A stretch of DNA of 64,000 nt, from assembly GCA_033762715.1 (NCBI GenBank), contig JANRLL010000017.1:1-64000 (forward strand), in the 5' to 3' direction. A model generated the notes under the pieces. It searched no databases. It had not been told where the DNA came from and was given only the letters and a program-made list of their open reading frames with translations. Source of the stretch: JANRLL01 sp033762715. Its GTDB lineage: Bacteria > Pseudomonadota > Alphaproteobacteria > Rickettsiales > SXRF01. The position numbers and the translations under genes are program-made. Shown in pieces: positions 31,724 through 40,284 of the stretch; the first letter of the stretch is position 1; the number at the start of each line of letters is the position of its first letter.

Positions 31724-32248
31724 ATGCACAGCATGTACGAATCCAAAGAATGGAATAGATTGCTGGGCGCTATTTTAGCCTCCATTCATCAGCATTTTTT
31801 ACATGCGCGCATTCTCAAGCATCAAGGCTATATGGAACTGGCGGATCATGAGTATAGATGGTCTATTGAATCCATGCGGCAAGCGGATCTGCTAATCGAA
31901 CATATGTTGGCCGAAGGGGATATCCTGCATCCCGAAGCGAGCGCCCCTTCTTCTATAGAAACCACGCCTGCAGCGATCATCGCGGCGGATAAGGACCGTG
32001 TGGAAACCCTCAAAAAGGCGGTCAGCCTTTTTTTACAAAAAGAGAAATGTGAAAATGCTTTGCTCCTACTTGCGGTTATTCAAAAAAGTCTTATAGAGCA
32101 AGAGCATTTCTTGATAGAGTGGCAAGATGAAAACGGCCACGCCGCCGCGTCAGATTATGCACAGCTGCGCCATCAAATCGGGCCTGCATCATATCAGCTA
32201 GCGCAGCACGTGCAATTTACTTCAGAGAAAATTCAACTGCACGGATGA
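31724..32248 (+). CDS. Bacterioferritin-like protein with a partly lost ferroxidase site
   Basis: 174 residues from ATG 31724 (AGGAG 6 nt upstream). Bacterioferritin pattern in SIHQHFLHARILKHQGYMEL and SIESMRQADLLIEHML. Compared by eye with E. coli Bfr, the haem-axial Met is kept (Met51) and the E-x2-H pair near the end is kept (Glu125, His128), but the Glu18, Glu51, His54 and Glu94 equivalents are replaced (Ile, Ser, Gln and a non-Glu). It may bind haem or iron without a working di-iron centre. Divergent from the cbb3 operon and sharing its FNR box, it may serve haem or iron supply at low oxygen. Confidence 0.65.
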   Translation: MHSMYESKEWNRLLGAILASIHQHFLHARILKHQGYMELADHEYRWSIESMRQADLLIEHMLAEGDILHPEASAPSSIETTPAAIIAADKDRVETLKKAVSLFLQKEKCENALLLLAVIQKSLIEQEHFLIEWQDENGHAAASDYAQLRHQIGPASYQLAQHVQFTSEKIQLHG

Positions 32249-32257
32249 TTTCATCTG

Positions 32258-32374
32258 ATGCCTATTGAATATAAACTGCTTGCCGCGCTGGTCAAATATG
32301 CGCGTAAAGTGGCCACGTAGCCCAAATATATTCTCACCGAAGCCGGAATCGGGTATCGCTTGAAAAGCGAATAG
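32258..32374 (+). pseudogene. Remnant of a KdpE-like response regulator C-terminus
   Basis: In one frame the DNA reads MPIEYKLLAALVKYARKVAT, stop, PKYILTEAGIGYRLKSE, stop. This matches the start and the end of the KdpE winged-helix domain with the middle deleted and an internal TAG. It lies directly before kup. Confidence 0.7.
32343..32373 (+). repeat. Left copy of a 31-bp repeat flanking kup
   Basis: The tail of the kdpE remnant (starts CCGGAATCG, ends GCGAATA) recurs at 34324-34354 with three mismatches, on the other side of kup. Confidence 0.75.
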
Positions 32375-32422
32375 CGTTACTTTCAAGTGTACTAAAGGGT
32401 AAAAATCTTTATTACTATCAAA

Positions 32423-34294
32423 ATGTCAGCACACCCCGCCCGCAATAAACTCTTTGCCCTAACGTTGGGCTCCATAGGAGTCGTATATGGTGATATAGGC
32501 ACCAGCCCCCTTTATGCCTTTCGTGAATCCTTAGCTGCGGCTTCGGGTCATGGCGGTCAGGTAGAAACTGGCATGGTGCTGGGTGTATTATCGCTTATTA
32601 TCTGGGCGCTGATTATTGTCGTCACACTTAAATATGTAGTGCTGATACTGCGTTCAGATAATCAAGGTGAAGGCGGCATCTTATCGCTTATGACACTGGC
32701 GCAAAAGGCATTGGGTAATCGAAGCTGGATTTTACTATTGGGAATGCTGGGCTGCGCCTTATTTTATGGCGATGCTATTATTACACCGGCTATTTCAGTT
32801 TTATCAGCCGTAGAAGGTTTAAAGCTGGTCACGGATGAGTTCAGCCCTTACGTAATACCTATTTCACTCGCTATCATCATCCTTCTTTTTTCTATCCAAC
32901 GTAAGGGTACGGAGCGAATTGCCCGCTATTTCGGGCCTATTATGGCACTCTGGTTTATGGCGATGGCCGCTGGCGGCCTCATACATATCAATGATGCGCC
33001 GGAAGTTTGGAAAGCCATAAATCCCGCTTACGCCTGTTATTTCCTGATGAATTACGGTATGGCGAGTTTCATTGCACTGGGGGCAGTTTTTTTAGCGGTG
33101 ACCGGAGCAGAAGCCCTCTATGCCGATTTAGGACATTTCGGTAAAAAACCCATTCGTCTTGCGTGGATTTATTTCGTCATGCCATGCCTACTGCTTAACT
33201 ATTTTGGTCAGGCCGCATTGGTGCTTTCTCGCCCTGAAGCAGCAACAAATTCCTTCTTCCTGTTGTATCCTGAATGGGCATTATTACCTATGGTTATACT
33301 GGCAACGTTCGCCACAGTAATTGCAAGCCAAGCCGTAATAACCGGTGCCTATTCACTCACCCATCAAGCTATTCAACTGGGGCTGCTGCCGCGCTTAGAA
33401 GTAAAATATACATCCTCGGAAAAAGCAGGCCAAATATTCATGCCGCAAGTGAATATAATTTTGCTGCTGGGTGTTCTGTTGTTAATCGAAATATTCAAAA
33501 GTTCGAGCAACCTCGCTTCGGCTTACGGTATTGCCGTTACTGGCACGATGGTGATTACCGCCATCCTGGCCTTCGTCGTTGTGCGTTATAAATGGCATTG
33601 GCATTTATTAGCTGCACTTGCCGTAATTGCTCCGCTGTTTGTAATCGACCTAGCCTTTTTTGGAGCCAATCTTACTAAGTTATTGCAAGGTGGGTTCATG
33701 CCCATACTGCTCTCCTTGGTTTTACTACTAGTGATGCGCACCTGGATTCGTGGAAGCCACTTTGTACAGGAACAAACCTATCATGAGCATACAACTATGG
33801 CTGCTTTGATTAAGCAGCTTTCGAACAAGCCCTGTAAAAGCGTTCCAGGCATGGCTATCTTTTTAACCAGCAGTGTTGACTACGCACCGTCTGCTTTACT
33901 ACAAAATTTAAAACATAATAAAGTGCTTCACGAGCAAAATATCATATTGACCATAAACTTCGCTAACCAGCCCTACGTGAAGGATACCGAGCGCGTAACA
34001 ATACAGCCAATAAATGATAACTTTAAACGTGTATTTATGTCGTTCGGGTATATGGAAATACCTGATGTAATGGCTGGTATCCAAATTCTAAAAACCAAAG
34101 GAATCGAGGTTGATTCGGCGTCTGCGTCCTTCTTCATTTCCCGGCGAAATGTCGTTCCTTCCGCTCAATTTGGCATGCCAGTATGGCGGGATCGTATCTA
34201 CATCGTGTTAGCTAATAATGCCAGCGACGCTGCCGATTATTTCAATCTGCCACTCGACCGAGTAGTTGAACTTGGCATACAAGTGACAGTCTAG
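32423..34294 (+). CDS. kup: Low-affinity potassium uptake protein Kup
   Basis: 623 residues with the family start LTLGSIGVVYGDIGTSPLYA and 12 predicted helices (for example ALGAVFLAVTGAEALYADLG, FGQAALVLSRPEA), plus a C-terminal cytosolic domain of about 170 residues. It takes up K+ by proton symport. A second potassium-related trace (kdpE remnant) lies just upstream, and a similar scrap follows, so kup may have been inserted into, or have replaced part of, a kdp locus. Start ATG 32423 has no strong RBS. Confidence 0.95.
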   Translation: MSAHPARNKLFALTLGSIGVVYGDIGTSPLYAFRESLAAASGHGGQVETGMVLGVLSLIIWALIIVVTLKYVVLILRSDNQGEGGILSLMTLAQKALGNRSWILLLGMLGCALFYGDAIITPAISVLSAVEGLKLVTDEFSPYVIPISLAIIILLFSIQRKGTERIARYFGPIMALWFMAMAAGGLIHINDAPEVWKAINPAYACYFLMNYGMASFIALGAVFLAVTGAEALYADLGHFGKKPIRLAWIYFVMPCLLLNYFGQAALVLSRPEAATNSFFLLYPEWALLPMVILATFATVIASQAVITGAYSLTHQAIQLGLLPRLEVKYTSSEKAGQIFMPQVNIILLLGVLLLIEIFKSSSNLASAYGIAVTGTMVITAILAFVVVRYKWHWHLLAALAVIAPLFVIDLAFFGANLTKLLQGGFMPILLSLVLLLVMRTWIRGSHFVQEQTYHEHTTMAALIKQLSNKPCKSVPGMAIFLTSSVDYAPSALLQNLKHNKVLHEQNIILTINFANQPYVKDTERVTIQPINDNFKRVFMSFGYMEIPDVMAGIQILKTKGIEVDSASASFFISRRNVVPSAQFGMPVWRDRIYIVLANNASDAADYFNLPLDRVVELGIQVTV

Positions 34295-34323
34295 CTAGCT
34301 TCTCTCCCTAATGCTTCCTATAC

Positions 34324-34354
34324 CCGGAATCGAGGATCGCTTGAAAAGTGAATA
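34324..34354 (+). repeat. Right copy of the 31-bp repeat flanking kup
   Basis: 28 of 31 positions match 32343-32373. It is followed by a receiver-domain remnant. Confidence 0.7.
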
Positions 34355-34373
34355 AAGCTATTTTACAAAGCCT

Positions 34374-34688
34374 TATCGTGCTGATAGCTTTGAAGCATTC
34401 AGAAAGTTTATTCATGGTCGCTATGATGTGATTCTAATGGATGTGCAAACACATGAGCTAGATGGTCTGGAAGCGACTCGTAGAATACGCAGAATGGAGC
34501 TGCAAAACGATTTAAAGCGTACTTCTATCGTAGCGATAACTGCCCATGTCAGGGAGCAGGATAAGGCTAAATGTTTAGAAGCGGGCATGGATGATTTTAT
34601 TCCAATGAGCGTTGGCTTCGAGGCTAAGAATACAGGCTGCTTTTTTCTCTTGTATTTTTCTATCACGCACCTCTTTTATTTTCGATAA
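34374..34688 (+). pseudogene. Remnant of a response-regulator receiver domain
   Basis: In frame: YRADSFEAFRKFIHGRYDV, ILMDVQTHELDGLEATRRIR, TSIVAITAHVREQDKAKCLE, AGMDDFIPMSV. This is the middle and end of a receiver domain of the kind fused to hybrid kinases. The canonical D-V-Q-M-P-E-M-D reads DVQTHELD and the conserved K-P after the last strand is replaced by MSV, after which the sequence becomes unlike any receiver. The N-terminal third is missing. Confidence 0.7.
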
Positions 34689-34707
34689 TGATCCTCATAT
34701 ATTTCTA

Positions 34708-35439
34708 ATGCATATGCTGAAAGTATTGTTTTTTATTTGGCTCTTTTTGAGTTTTATGGGTCCGCTATGGATGTTGTTTAGCGGCAGGGTGGATCTTAAG
34801 GCGGATTATCGAACCGCTAATCGTGAAAGCGCGCATTTGGCGCCATTGCCACATGAGGCGCCGGAAGCGGTGATTCAAGTCTATGCCGCGCGTGCCTTTA
34901 ACTGGCGCGGTATTTTTGCCAGCCATTGTTGGTTTGCGGTAAAAGCCAAAGGCGCGTCGGAATATACGGTTTATCAAATTGTCGGTTGGCGAAATTATAG
35001 AGGCTTACCGGCCTTATCGATTGCGAAGGATGTGCCAGATCGCAACTGGTATAACCAGACGCCTAAAGTCATTTTAGATGTTCGAGGCGAAAAGGCAGAG
35101 GCACTAATTCCAAAAATCGATGCAGCGGCAAAAGCCTATCCCTATGCGCATCCCTATACCCTATGGCCAGGCCCCAACAGCAATACATTTCCTGCCTATA
35201 TCGCTCGCCGTATTCCTGAGTTAGGATTGGCGTTGCCGGCAGATGCGATTGGCAAAGACTATTTGGTGGATAGCCGTTTTGTGGCGCCAGCGCCGAGTGG
35301 TACTGGCTACCAGATTTCTTTATTTGGCGTAGTGGGACTATTAATTGCCAAGCAAGAAGGATTTGAAATCAATATTCTTGGTGGTGTGTATGGTGTGCGG
35401 TTTGCGCCATTTCGTATCTTATTGCCCGGTTGGGGCTAG
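34708..35439 (+). CDS. DUF3750-family protein
   Basis: 243 residues from ATG 34708; one N-terminal membrane helix (LKVLFFIWLFLSFMGPLWML) and then the family core EAVIQVYAARAFNWRGIFAS, HCWFAVKAKGASEYTVYQIV, and HPYTLWPGPNSNTFPAYIAR. The conserved H-C-W and N-S-N-T patterns suggest an NlpC/P60-like or related hydrolase fold, not proven. Its 3' end overlaps the convergent transglycosylase gene by 21 bp. Confidence 0.8.
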   Translation: MHMLKVLFFIWLFLSFMGPLWMLFSGRVDLKADYRTANRESAHLAPLPHEAPEAVIQVYAARAFNWRGIFASHCWFAVKAKGASEYTVYQIVGWRNYRGLPALSIAKDVPDRNWYNQTPKVILDVRGEKAEALIPKIDAAAKAYPYAHPYTLWPGPNSNTFPAYIARRIPELGLALPADAIGKDYLVDSRFVAPAPSGTGYQISLFGVVGLLIAKQEGFEINILGGVYGVRFAPFRILLPGWG

Positions 35440-36357
35440 TAGTTTTGCCTGGTTGCGCTCCAAAATATCAGTAATCAATTGATCATAAGACTGCGCGAAA
35501 TAATGCTGGATAGACGAAAAATCACTCTTAAATACCGAATGATTTGCACACCAATAATAAAGATCTAGATCACCAATACTGGCAGTTTCAATGAAACTTG
35601 ACATGGTTACAGCGCCTGCATTCAGTGCATCCACGGCGCTTTTTAAGCGCAATTTACGATCGCAAAACACATAAAATTGAACGACCATGAAGCGCTGTTT
35701 TAGCTTGTCGATCACTTGGGTGCTAACAGCTTGTGCCGGTGAGGGGGAATGCAGCCACTGGTCATAGATAATCGGTGCGCGAATCATGGTCGCAAGCAAA
35801 GTGGCTTCATCAGTATTAAGCAAAGCAAGCGGCTTGCCGAAATATTCCATGCTACCTCGTTCAATGCCGTATATATGCGGGCGGATTTCCACTGCCTGTA
35901 GATACAATGCTAAAAGCTCAGGCGTGGAGTAGTAGAGGCGCAAATACCAAGCAGCTAGCATATCATTTAATTTTCGGATGTAACTGCGTTCGGTATTGCC
36001 ATAGAGATTTTTGGCGAGCTGCATGGGAATGGTGCTTGCCCCGCGCAAAGGAGCCCCTGTGTTATAGCTGTATTCCAGCACTTCATAAATACGGTTCAGC
36101 GCCACGCCCTGATGGGTACCAAGACGCTGATCCTCGGCATGTAGTATAGCAAGAATAATATGTGTTGGCAGATGGGAGATGGAGGCGGTATTGGGTTCTA
36201 ACATTAGGCCCACCGTGTGAGTTTCGGGTCGACCTAACGGATGATAGCTATAGCGGGTTTTAAGTGCGCTGATGGGAAATGACACATAGATATAAGCTAG
36301 CAACGCAGCAACAAGTGTAAGGCTTATTAAAAATAGTCGTTTAAGAAAACAGCGCAT
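35419..36357 (-). CDS. Divergent GT51 peptidoglycan glycosyltransferase (MtgA-like)
   Basis: 312 residues from ATG 36357, where the membrane anchor begins (LFLISLTLVAALLAYIYVSF). The GT51 motifs are recognisable but changed: LHAEDQRLGTHQGV for EDxxFxxHxG, RGASTIPMQLAKNLY for GGSTITQQ, and RKLNDMLAAWYLRLYYSTPE for RKxxE...LE...SKxE. No transpeptidase domain follows, but a C-terminal region of about 110 residues is unassigned. It may polymerise lipid II or be a specialised relative. Confidence 0.75.
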   Translation of the reverse strand: MRCFLKRLFLISLTLVAALLAYIYVSFPISALKTRYSYHPLGRPETHTVGLMLEPNTASISHLPTHIILAILHAEDQRLGTHQGVALNRIYEVLEYSYNTGAPLRGASTIPMQLAKNLYGNTERSYIRKLNDMLAAWYLRLYYSTPELLALYLQAVEIRPHIYGIERGSMEYFGKPLALLNTDEATLLATMIRAPIIYDQWLHSPSPAQAVSTQVIDKLKQRFMVVQFYVFCDRKLRLKSAVDALNAGAVTMSSFIETASIGDLDLYYWCANHSVFKSDFSSIQHYFAQSYDQLITDILERNQAKLLAPTGQ

Positions 36358-36538
36358 GCGAACATTGTAACAGGAGTAGGGGATAATTGCATCCGTCTTA
36401 TGATAAGACAAGTAACTGAAAAATAATTATGTTGTTGGCATGAGTAAGGGTAGGGGTGTAGTATATACATATATATTTTTTACTATTTTGGCAGTATAGT
36501 TTATACCGACTTAACCCAATAAAACGAGGACGCAGACT

Positions 36539-36973
36539 ATGATGAAGAATGTTGTAGAAGGATTAAAAAAAGTGTTGGCGGATAATTATGCGCTGTACTT
36601 AAAAACCCAAAATTACCACTGGAATGTCGAAGGGCCCCATTTCAAATCGTTGCATCTATTGTTTGAAGAGCAATATACCGATTTGGCGACGGCAATCGAT
36701 ACGGTGGCAGAGTTAATCCGTGGCTTGGGTGAAAAAGCACCGGGTACGTTTGATGCCTATGCAAAATCAACTTCAATTAAACCAGGTAATGAACGCGCAA
36801 CCGCTGAACAAATGGTCAAAGAGCTGATCAAAGATCAAGCAGCTATTCAAAAAACGCTAGAGACCACGTTGCATGCAGCCCAGAAGTTGGGTGATGAAGT
36901 GGTGGCAGGCTTTATGATTGAGCGCCTAACGGTGCATCGCAAGGCAGCTTGGATGCTCAAAAGCAGTATCTAG
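36539..36973 (+). CDS. dps: Dps-family DNA-binding ferritin-like protein
   Basis: 144 residues with the Dps signature YLKTQNYHWNVEGPHFKSLH and LFEEQYTDLATAIDTVAELI, which hold the intersubunit ferroxidase His, Asp and Glu residues. It oxidises iron with peroxide and protects DNA. GAGGA is 8 nt upstream of the ATG, and a strong terminator follows. Confidence 0.94.
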   Translation: MMKNVVEGLKKVLADNYALYLKTQNYHWNVEGPHFKSLHLLFEEQYTDLATAIDTVAELIRGLGEKAPGTFDAYAKSTSIKPGNERATAEQMVKELIKDQAAIQKTLETTLHAAQKLGDEVVAGFMIERLTVHRKAAWMLKSSI

Positions 36974-37000
36974 CATTACGCCCTATCCGATACTAAAAAA

Positions 37001-37027
37001 GCCGGCAGATTTCTGCCGGCTTTTTTT
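37001..37027 (+). terminator. Rho-independent terminator of dps
   Basis: GCCGGCAG (37001-37008) and CTGCCGGC (37013-37020) with a 4-nt loop, followed by seven T. Confidence 0.95.
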
Positions 37028-37046
37028 AATGGAGTAATCGCTTCGA

Positions 37047-37775
37047 TTAGAAGGTCGAATAGAGTCTGAATTCGCCGTATCCGCTATCATCACCACGACG
37101 GCTAGAAATGCTATAGCCACCAGAGATACCAGCTTTCAGCGAACCAACCACGGATACGTCGCTGATATGTAAACCATAGCGTTGCTGATCATAAGATTCA
37201 CTGCCCATGAAGAGTGCCTCAGGACCAATGAGTGCTTTACCCACATCATATCCTACACTACCACGCGACCAGTAGGTGTTGAACGCATCAGAGTAGCTGA
37301 TAGTGGCAGTGGTCAATAAATTTTGTTGTGCATAATATAACACTTCCACTTGGCCTTTCACGCTGGTTTCATTGCCACGCACCGGATTGAACAGATCGGT
37401 AGGACTCAGCTTGTGGTTTTGGGAATCCAGACCCAAATAGCCAGTCAGGCGATCGGGTTTAGGACCGCGGCCTTTGAAATAGACTTGATAGCCTGCCATG
37501 AAGTCACTGGCAGTGACATCACCATCAATATTGCGAAGACTACCATCAATGCCGCCTGCGCCCGTGCTATAATCATAGCTTCCCGTAGCAGCCGTTACAC
37601 GTAGCAACCAGCCATCTTTTTCGATATCGCCATTGAACGCCGTTACGCCACCGACATATGCGTAATGGGTATCATCGGTAATTGAGCCACCGGTAAATCC
37701 GAGATTACCATCTGCATATGCTGCAGAACTTAGAAGTGCAGTGGTGAGGCAAGCGGCCAAAGCAAAATGTTTCAT
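37047..37775 (-). CDS. bcsS: Cellulose biosynthesis protein BcsS-like outer-membrane protein
   Basis: 242 residues: a signal peptide ending SSAAYA, then a beta-rich protein with AYVGGVTAFNGDIEKDGWLL, GPKPDRLTGYLGLDSQNHKL, RGNETSVKGQVEVLYYAQQ and a terminal Phe (FRLYSTF). This matches the alphaproteobacterial BcsS family, thought to be an outer-membrane partner of cellulose export. It lies 91 bp downstream of the BcsA-like gene on the same strand. Confidence 0.78.
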   Translation of the reverse strand: MKHFALAACLTTALLSSAAYADGNLGFTGGSITDDTHYAYVGGVTAFNGDIEKDGWLLRVTAATGSYDYSTGAGGIDGSLRNIDGDVTASDFMAGYQVYFKGRGPKPDRLTGYLGLDSQNHKLSPTDLFNPVRGNETSVKGQVEVLYYAQQNLLTTATISYSDAFNTYWSRGSVGYDVGKALIGPEALFMGSESYDQQRYGLHISDVSVVGSLKAGISGGYSISSRRGDDSGYGEFRLYSTF

Positions 37776-37865
37776 GAGTCACATCCTTTGTTAATATTTA
37801 GAGCCATTTAGCGGGGTATTGATCAGCTCAGCAATAAGAAAGTAAGACGGAAAGAGGGTAATTGA

Positions 37866-40211
37866 TCAGCAATAGACTGATTGTTGTTTTTGTGCCACAG
37901 GGGCTATTTTGAAGCGGTAACGCCTCGCCACTGCCCCATCCAGCCCTTTTTCTGCCAAAGAAGACAGAGCGCATTCATCAACAATTAGGCACTGCAGTAA
38001 GGAACTGCCATTGGGCCCGATGGTCAAAAGCGGATAGCTATTGCCTGGTATAAGAGGGCTAAATGTGAGTAACGAGCCTTCCATTTTTTGTGCCTGCAAA
38101 GCTAATAAGCCATAGTGTGAAAACACAGAAGGTTGCGCAGCAGATGCCATGAGTACCGCCTGCCAATCCTGCGGTTTAGGTTCTGTAGATTCTTTATGCG
38201 CTGGAGTGACGAGGGATAAAAGCGCATCGATAGGTGTTAGGAAATAGGCGTAACGATTCATGCATTCGCGATGCCAATCGACACTATAGAGCGCATTGGC
38301 AAGCCGGTCGCGTTGCGAAGATAGGCTGATAAAATGTCCTTCATAACGGGTGGCTGAGCCTTGCGCGATTTTGGTTTCAATGCGCACTATCAAATCCAGC
38401 GGACCGGCCGGCAAAAATAGGCGGAACGCAATATCGTCGCCAAGCTGCAGTTGCGCATGGCCTGTTGCCGTAAAACGCACCCAGCTTTCGGAGATATGCG
38501 AAACAGTGGCATAGTGATTCAAATCACCGATCTGCGCGATCATGGGAATGGCAAAGCGGAAATAGCGATGTGAGTTTCGAGCATTTTGAACGGTTTTCAC
38601 GATGAAGCATAAAGCGCGCACGGCGTTATAAAGCGCCCAGGAACTAGCCACTACCACCAGATCCAACGTATAGCCCGGTGGCAAAATGCCAAACCCAGTA
38701 ATACCAGGAGGAAGGCTACCGGTAGTCAGCAAGCTGATGATCGATGCGAGCACAGGGCCTGATTTGAAATCCTGGCGAATGGTCACAATGGCCACCATCA
38801 CCGCTGCTAAGCTTAACAGCATGACGGTGATTTGCGGCATCATGAGTCGCCATTGAATGCGTGCTTGGATGGTTTTACGCGAGCTACGCCATTGCAGCGG
38901 TAATCCAAATAGCCCAGCGCTGGACAGCAAGTAAACAGGCCAACGCGCCATAGCGAACAGCTCATTGGCCCAAAAGCGTGCAAAGCCGCAGCCTGATTCC
39001 TGTAAGAGCGCATAGTTTAAAAAGGGGAAGAGCAACACGACGAGAATATTAAACAAGCTCATTTCAAAGGGCTGCAGGCCAAACACCAGTGCGCCAATTG
39101 GTACCATGAAAAGTAGCAATTGCTGCCAGCCTTCCAGATAGACCAACCCTAACGACAAATAAGAGAGTCTTTGTTTAAGCGTGAGTCCTTTGCAGGTCAG
39201 CACCTTCTCGCATTGTAGCGCATGCAAATTACCATGCGCCCAGCGTTGCCGTGTTTTGTAATATTCCCCGAGCTCTGCTTCGGCAATGCCATATGAAACT
39301 GGCTCATTTAAATAAATGACCCGCATGCCGGCTTTGTGCATTTTAAGCGAGGTCTGCACATCTTCGGTGACTGTATCGAAGGGAATGCCGCCAATGGCAT
39401 CAATAGCAGCGCGGCGATACACCACACCAGTGCCGACGCAAGAGGCTCCATTATCGACATCACGTCCTGGCTGCGCCATATAGAAGAAAAAGGATTGATC
39501 GTTCCATATGCCACCTTGTTTGGTGGTCATATATTGATAGGCATCAATATTGTAATAATCCTGCGCCGTCTGCACCATAGCGACTTGCGGGTCGGCAAAA
39601 AATCCTAATGTTAGATTCAGCGCGTGCGGCATAGCGATATGATCGGCATCAAACACCATCACATAATCTGCCGTGCTATGTGCTAGTCCAAAATTCAAAT
39701 TGCCGGCTTTGGCGTGGATGTTTGCCGGACGTGATAAATATATCAGCCCGAGTTCTTCAGCGAGTGCCTTCACATCGTCGCGCCTGCCATCATCGAGAAT
39801 GAAGGTTTGATGCGGATAATCTATATGCTTGGCAGCAAGCGCCGTGCGGCGAATAATATCAATCGGCTCTTTATAGGTGGGAAGCAATACATCCACCGAT
39901 ACATTAGGCAATGGTGCTGGCGGATCATAATGCTGGTAGCGTCGTGATGTGCCAATGATGGTAAGGCCCAAAATAAAGCCTAAACATTCAGCCACAAAAT
40001 ACACCAGAGATAGGGTCAGTGAGTCTGTATTGATGATGGTGAAGCGCCACACCAGATAGCTAGCATAGCATAATACATATAGCGTGTTGACGATGCGCCG
40101 ACGCTTATGGCGGCTTTTGAAGCGTTCTGCCATACGCGTGGATTGACCGATGCGCAGTGGTTTAGGCGCAAGTCTTGTATCAGCCAAGGCTATGGAAGAA
40201 AAAGCAGTCAC
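37866..40211 (-). CDS. BcsA-like membrane glycosyltransferase (cellulose synthase family) with degenerate PilZ domain
   Basis: 781 residues. GT2 motifs: DDGRRDD (140-146), DAD (188-190), TED (282-284) and RQRWAHG (QxxRW, about 321-327), with membrane helices on both sides. Near residues 565-660 a PilZ-like domain follows: the RxxxR motif is present (RNSHR) but the second motif, normally D/N-x-S-x-x-G, reads HISESW. No BcsB, BcsZ or BcsC is adjacent. The product may be cellulose or another beta-glucan. The start is uncertain: the GTG at 40211 lacks a clear RBS and an ATG lies at 40133. Confidence 0.82.
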   Translation of the reverse strand: MTAFSSIALADTRLAPKPLRIGQSTRMAERFKSRHKRRRIVNTLYVLCYASYLVWRFTIINTDSLTLSLVYFVAECLGFILGLTIIGTSRRYQHYDPPAPLPNVSVDVLLPTYKEPIDIIRRTALAAKHIDYPHQTFILDDGRRDDVKALAEELGLIYLSRPANIHAKAGNLNFGLAHSTADYVMVFDADHIAMPHALNLTLGFFADPQVAMVQTAQDYYNIDAYQYMTTKQGGIWNDQSFFFYMAQPGRDVDNGASCVGTGVVYRRAAIDAIGGIPFDTVTEDVQTSLKMHKAGMRVIYLNEPVSYGIAEAELGEYYKTRQRWAHGNLHALQCEKVLTCKGLTLKQRLSYLSLGLVYLEGWQQLLLFMVPIGALVFGLQPFEMSLFNILVVLLFPFLNYALLQESGCGFARFWANELFAMARWPVYLLSSAGLFGLPLQWRSSRKTIQARIQWRLMMPQITVMLLSLAAVMVAIVTIRQDFKSGPVLASIISLLTTGSLPPGITGFGILPPGYTLDLVVVASSWALYNAVRALCFIVKTVQNARNSHRYFRFAIPMIAQIGDLNHYATVSHISESWVRFTATGHAQLQLGDDIAFRLFLPAGPLDLIVRIETKIAQGSATRYEGHFISLSSQRDRLANALYSVDWHRECMNRYAYFLTPIDALLSLVTPAHKESTEPKPQDWQAVLMASAAQPSVFSHYGLLALQAQKMEGSLLTFSPLIPGNSYPLLTIGPNGSSLLQCLIVDECALSSLAEKGLDGAVARRYRFKIAPVAQKQQSVYC

Positions 40212-40284
40212 GGGTTGGCGCTATCTAAATGTGCGTTATGGCCGCAGTTCTAGCGCAATATGTCTGCAAGTCAATGATTCGAGC

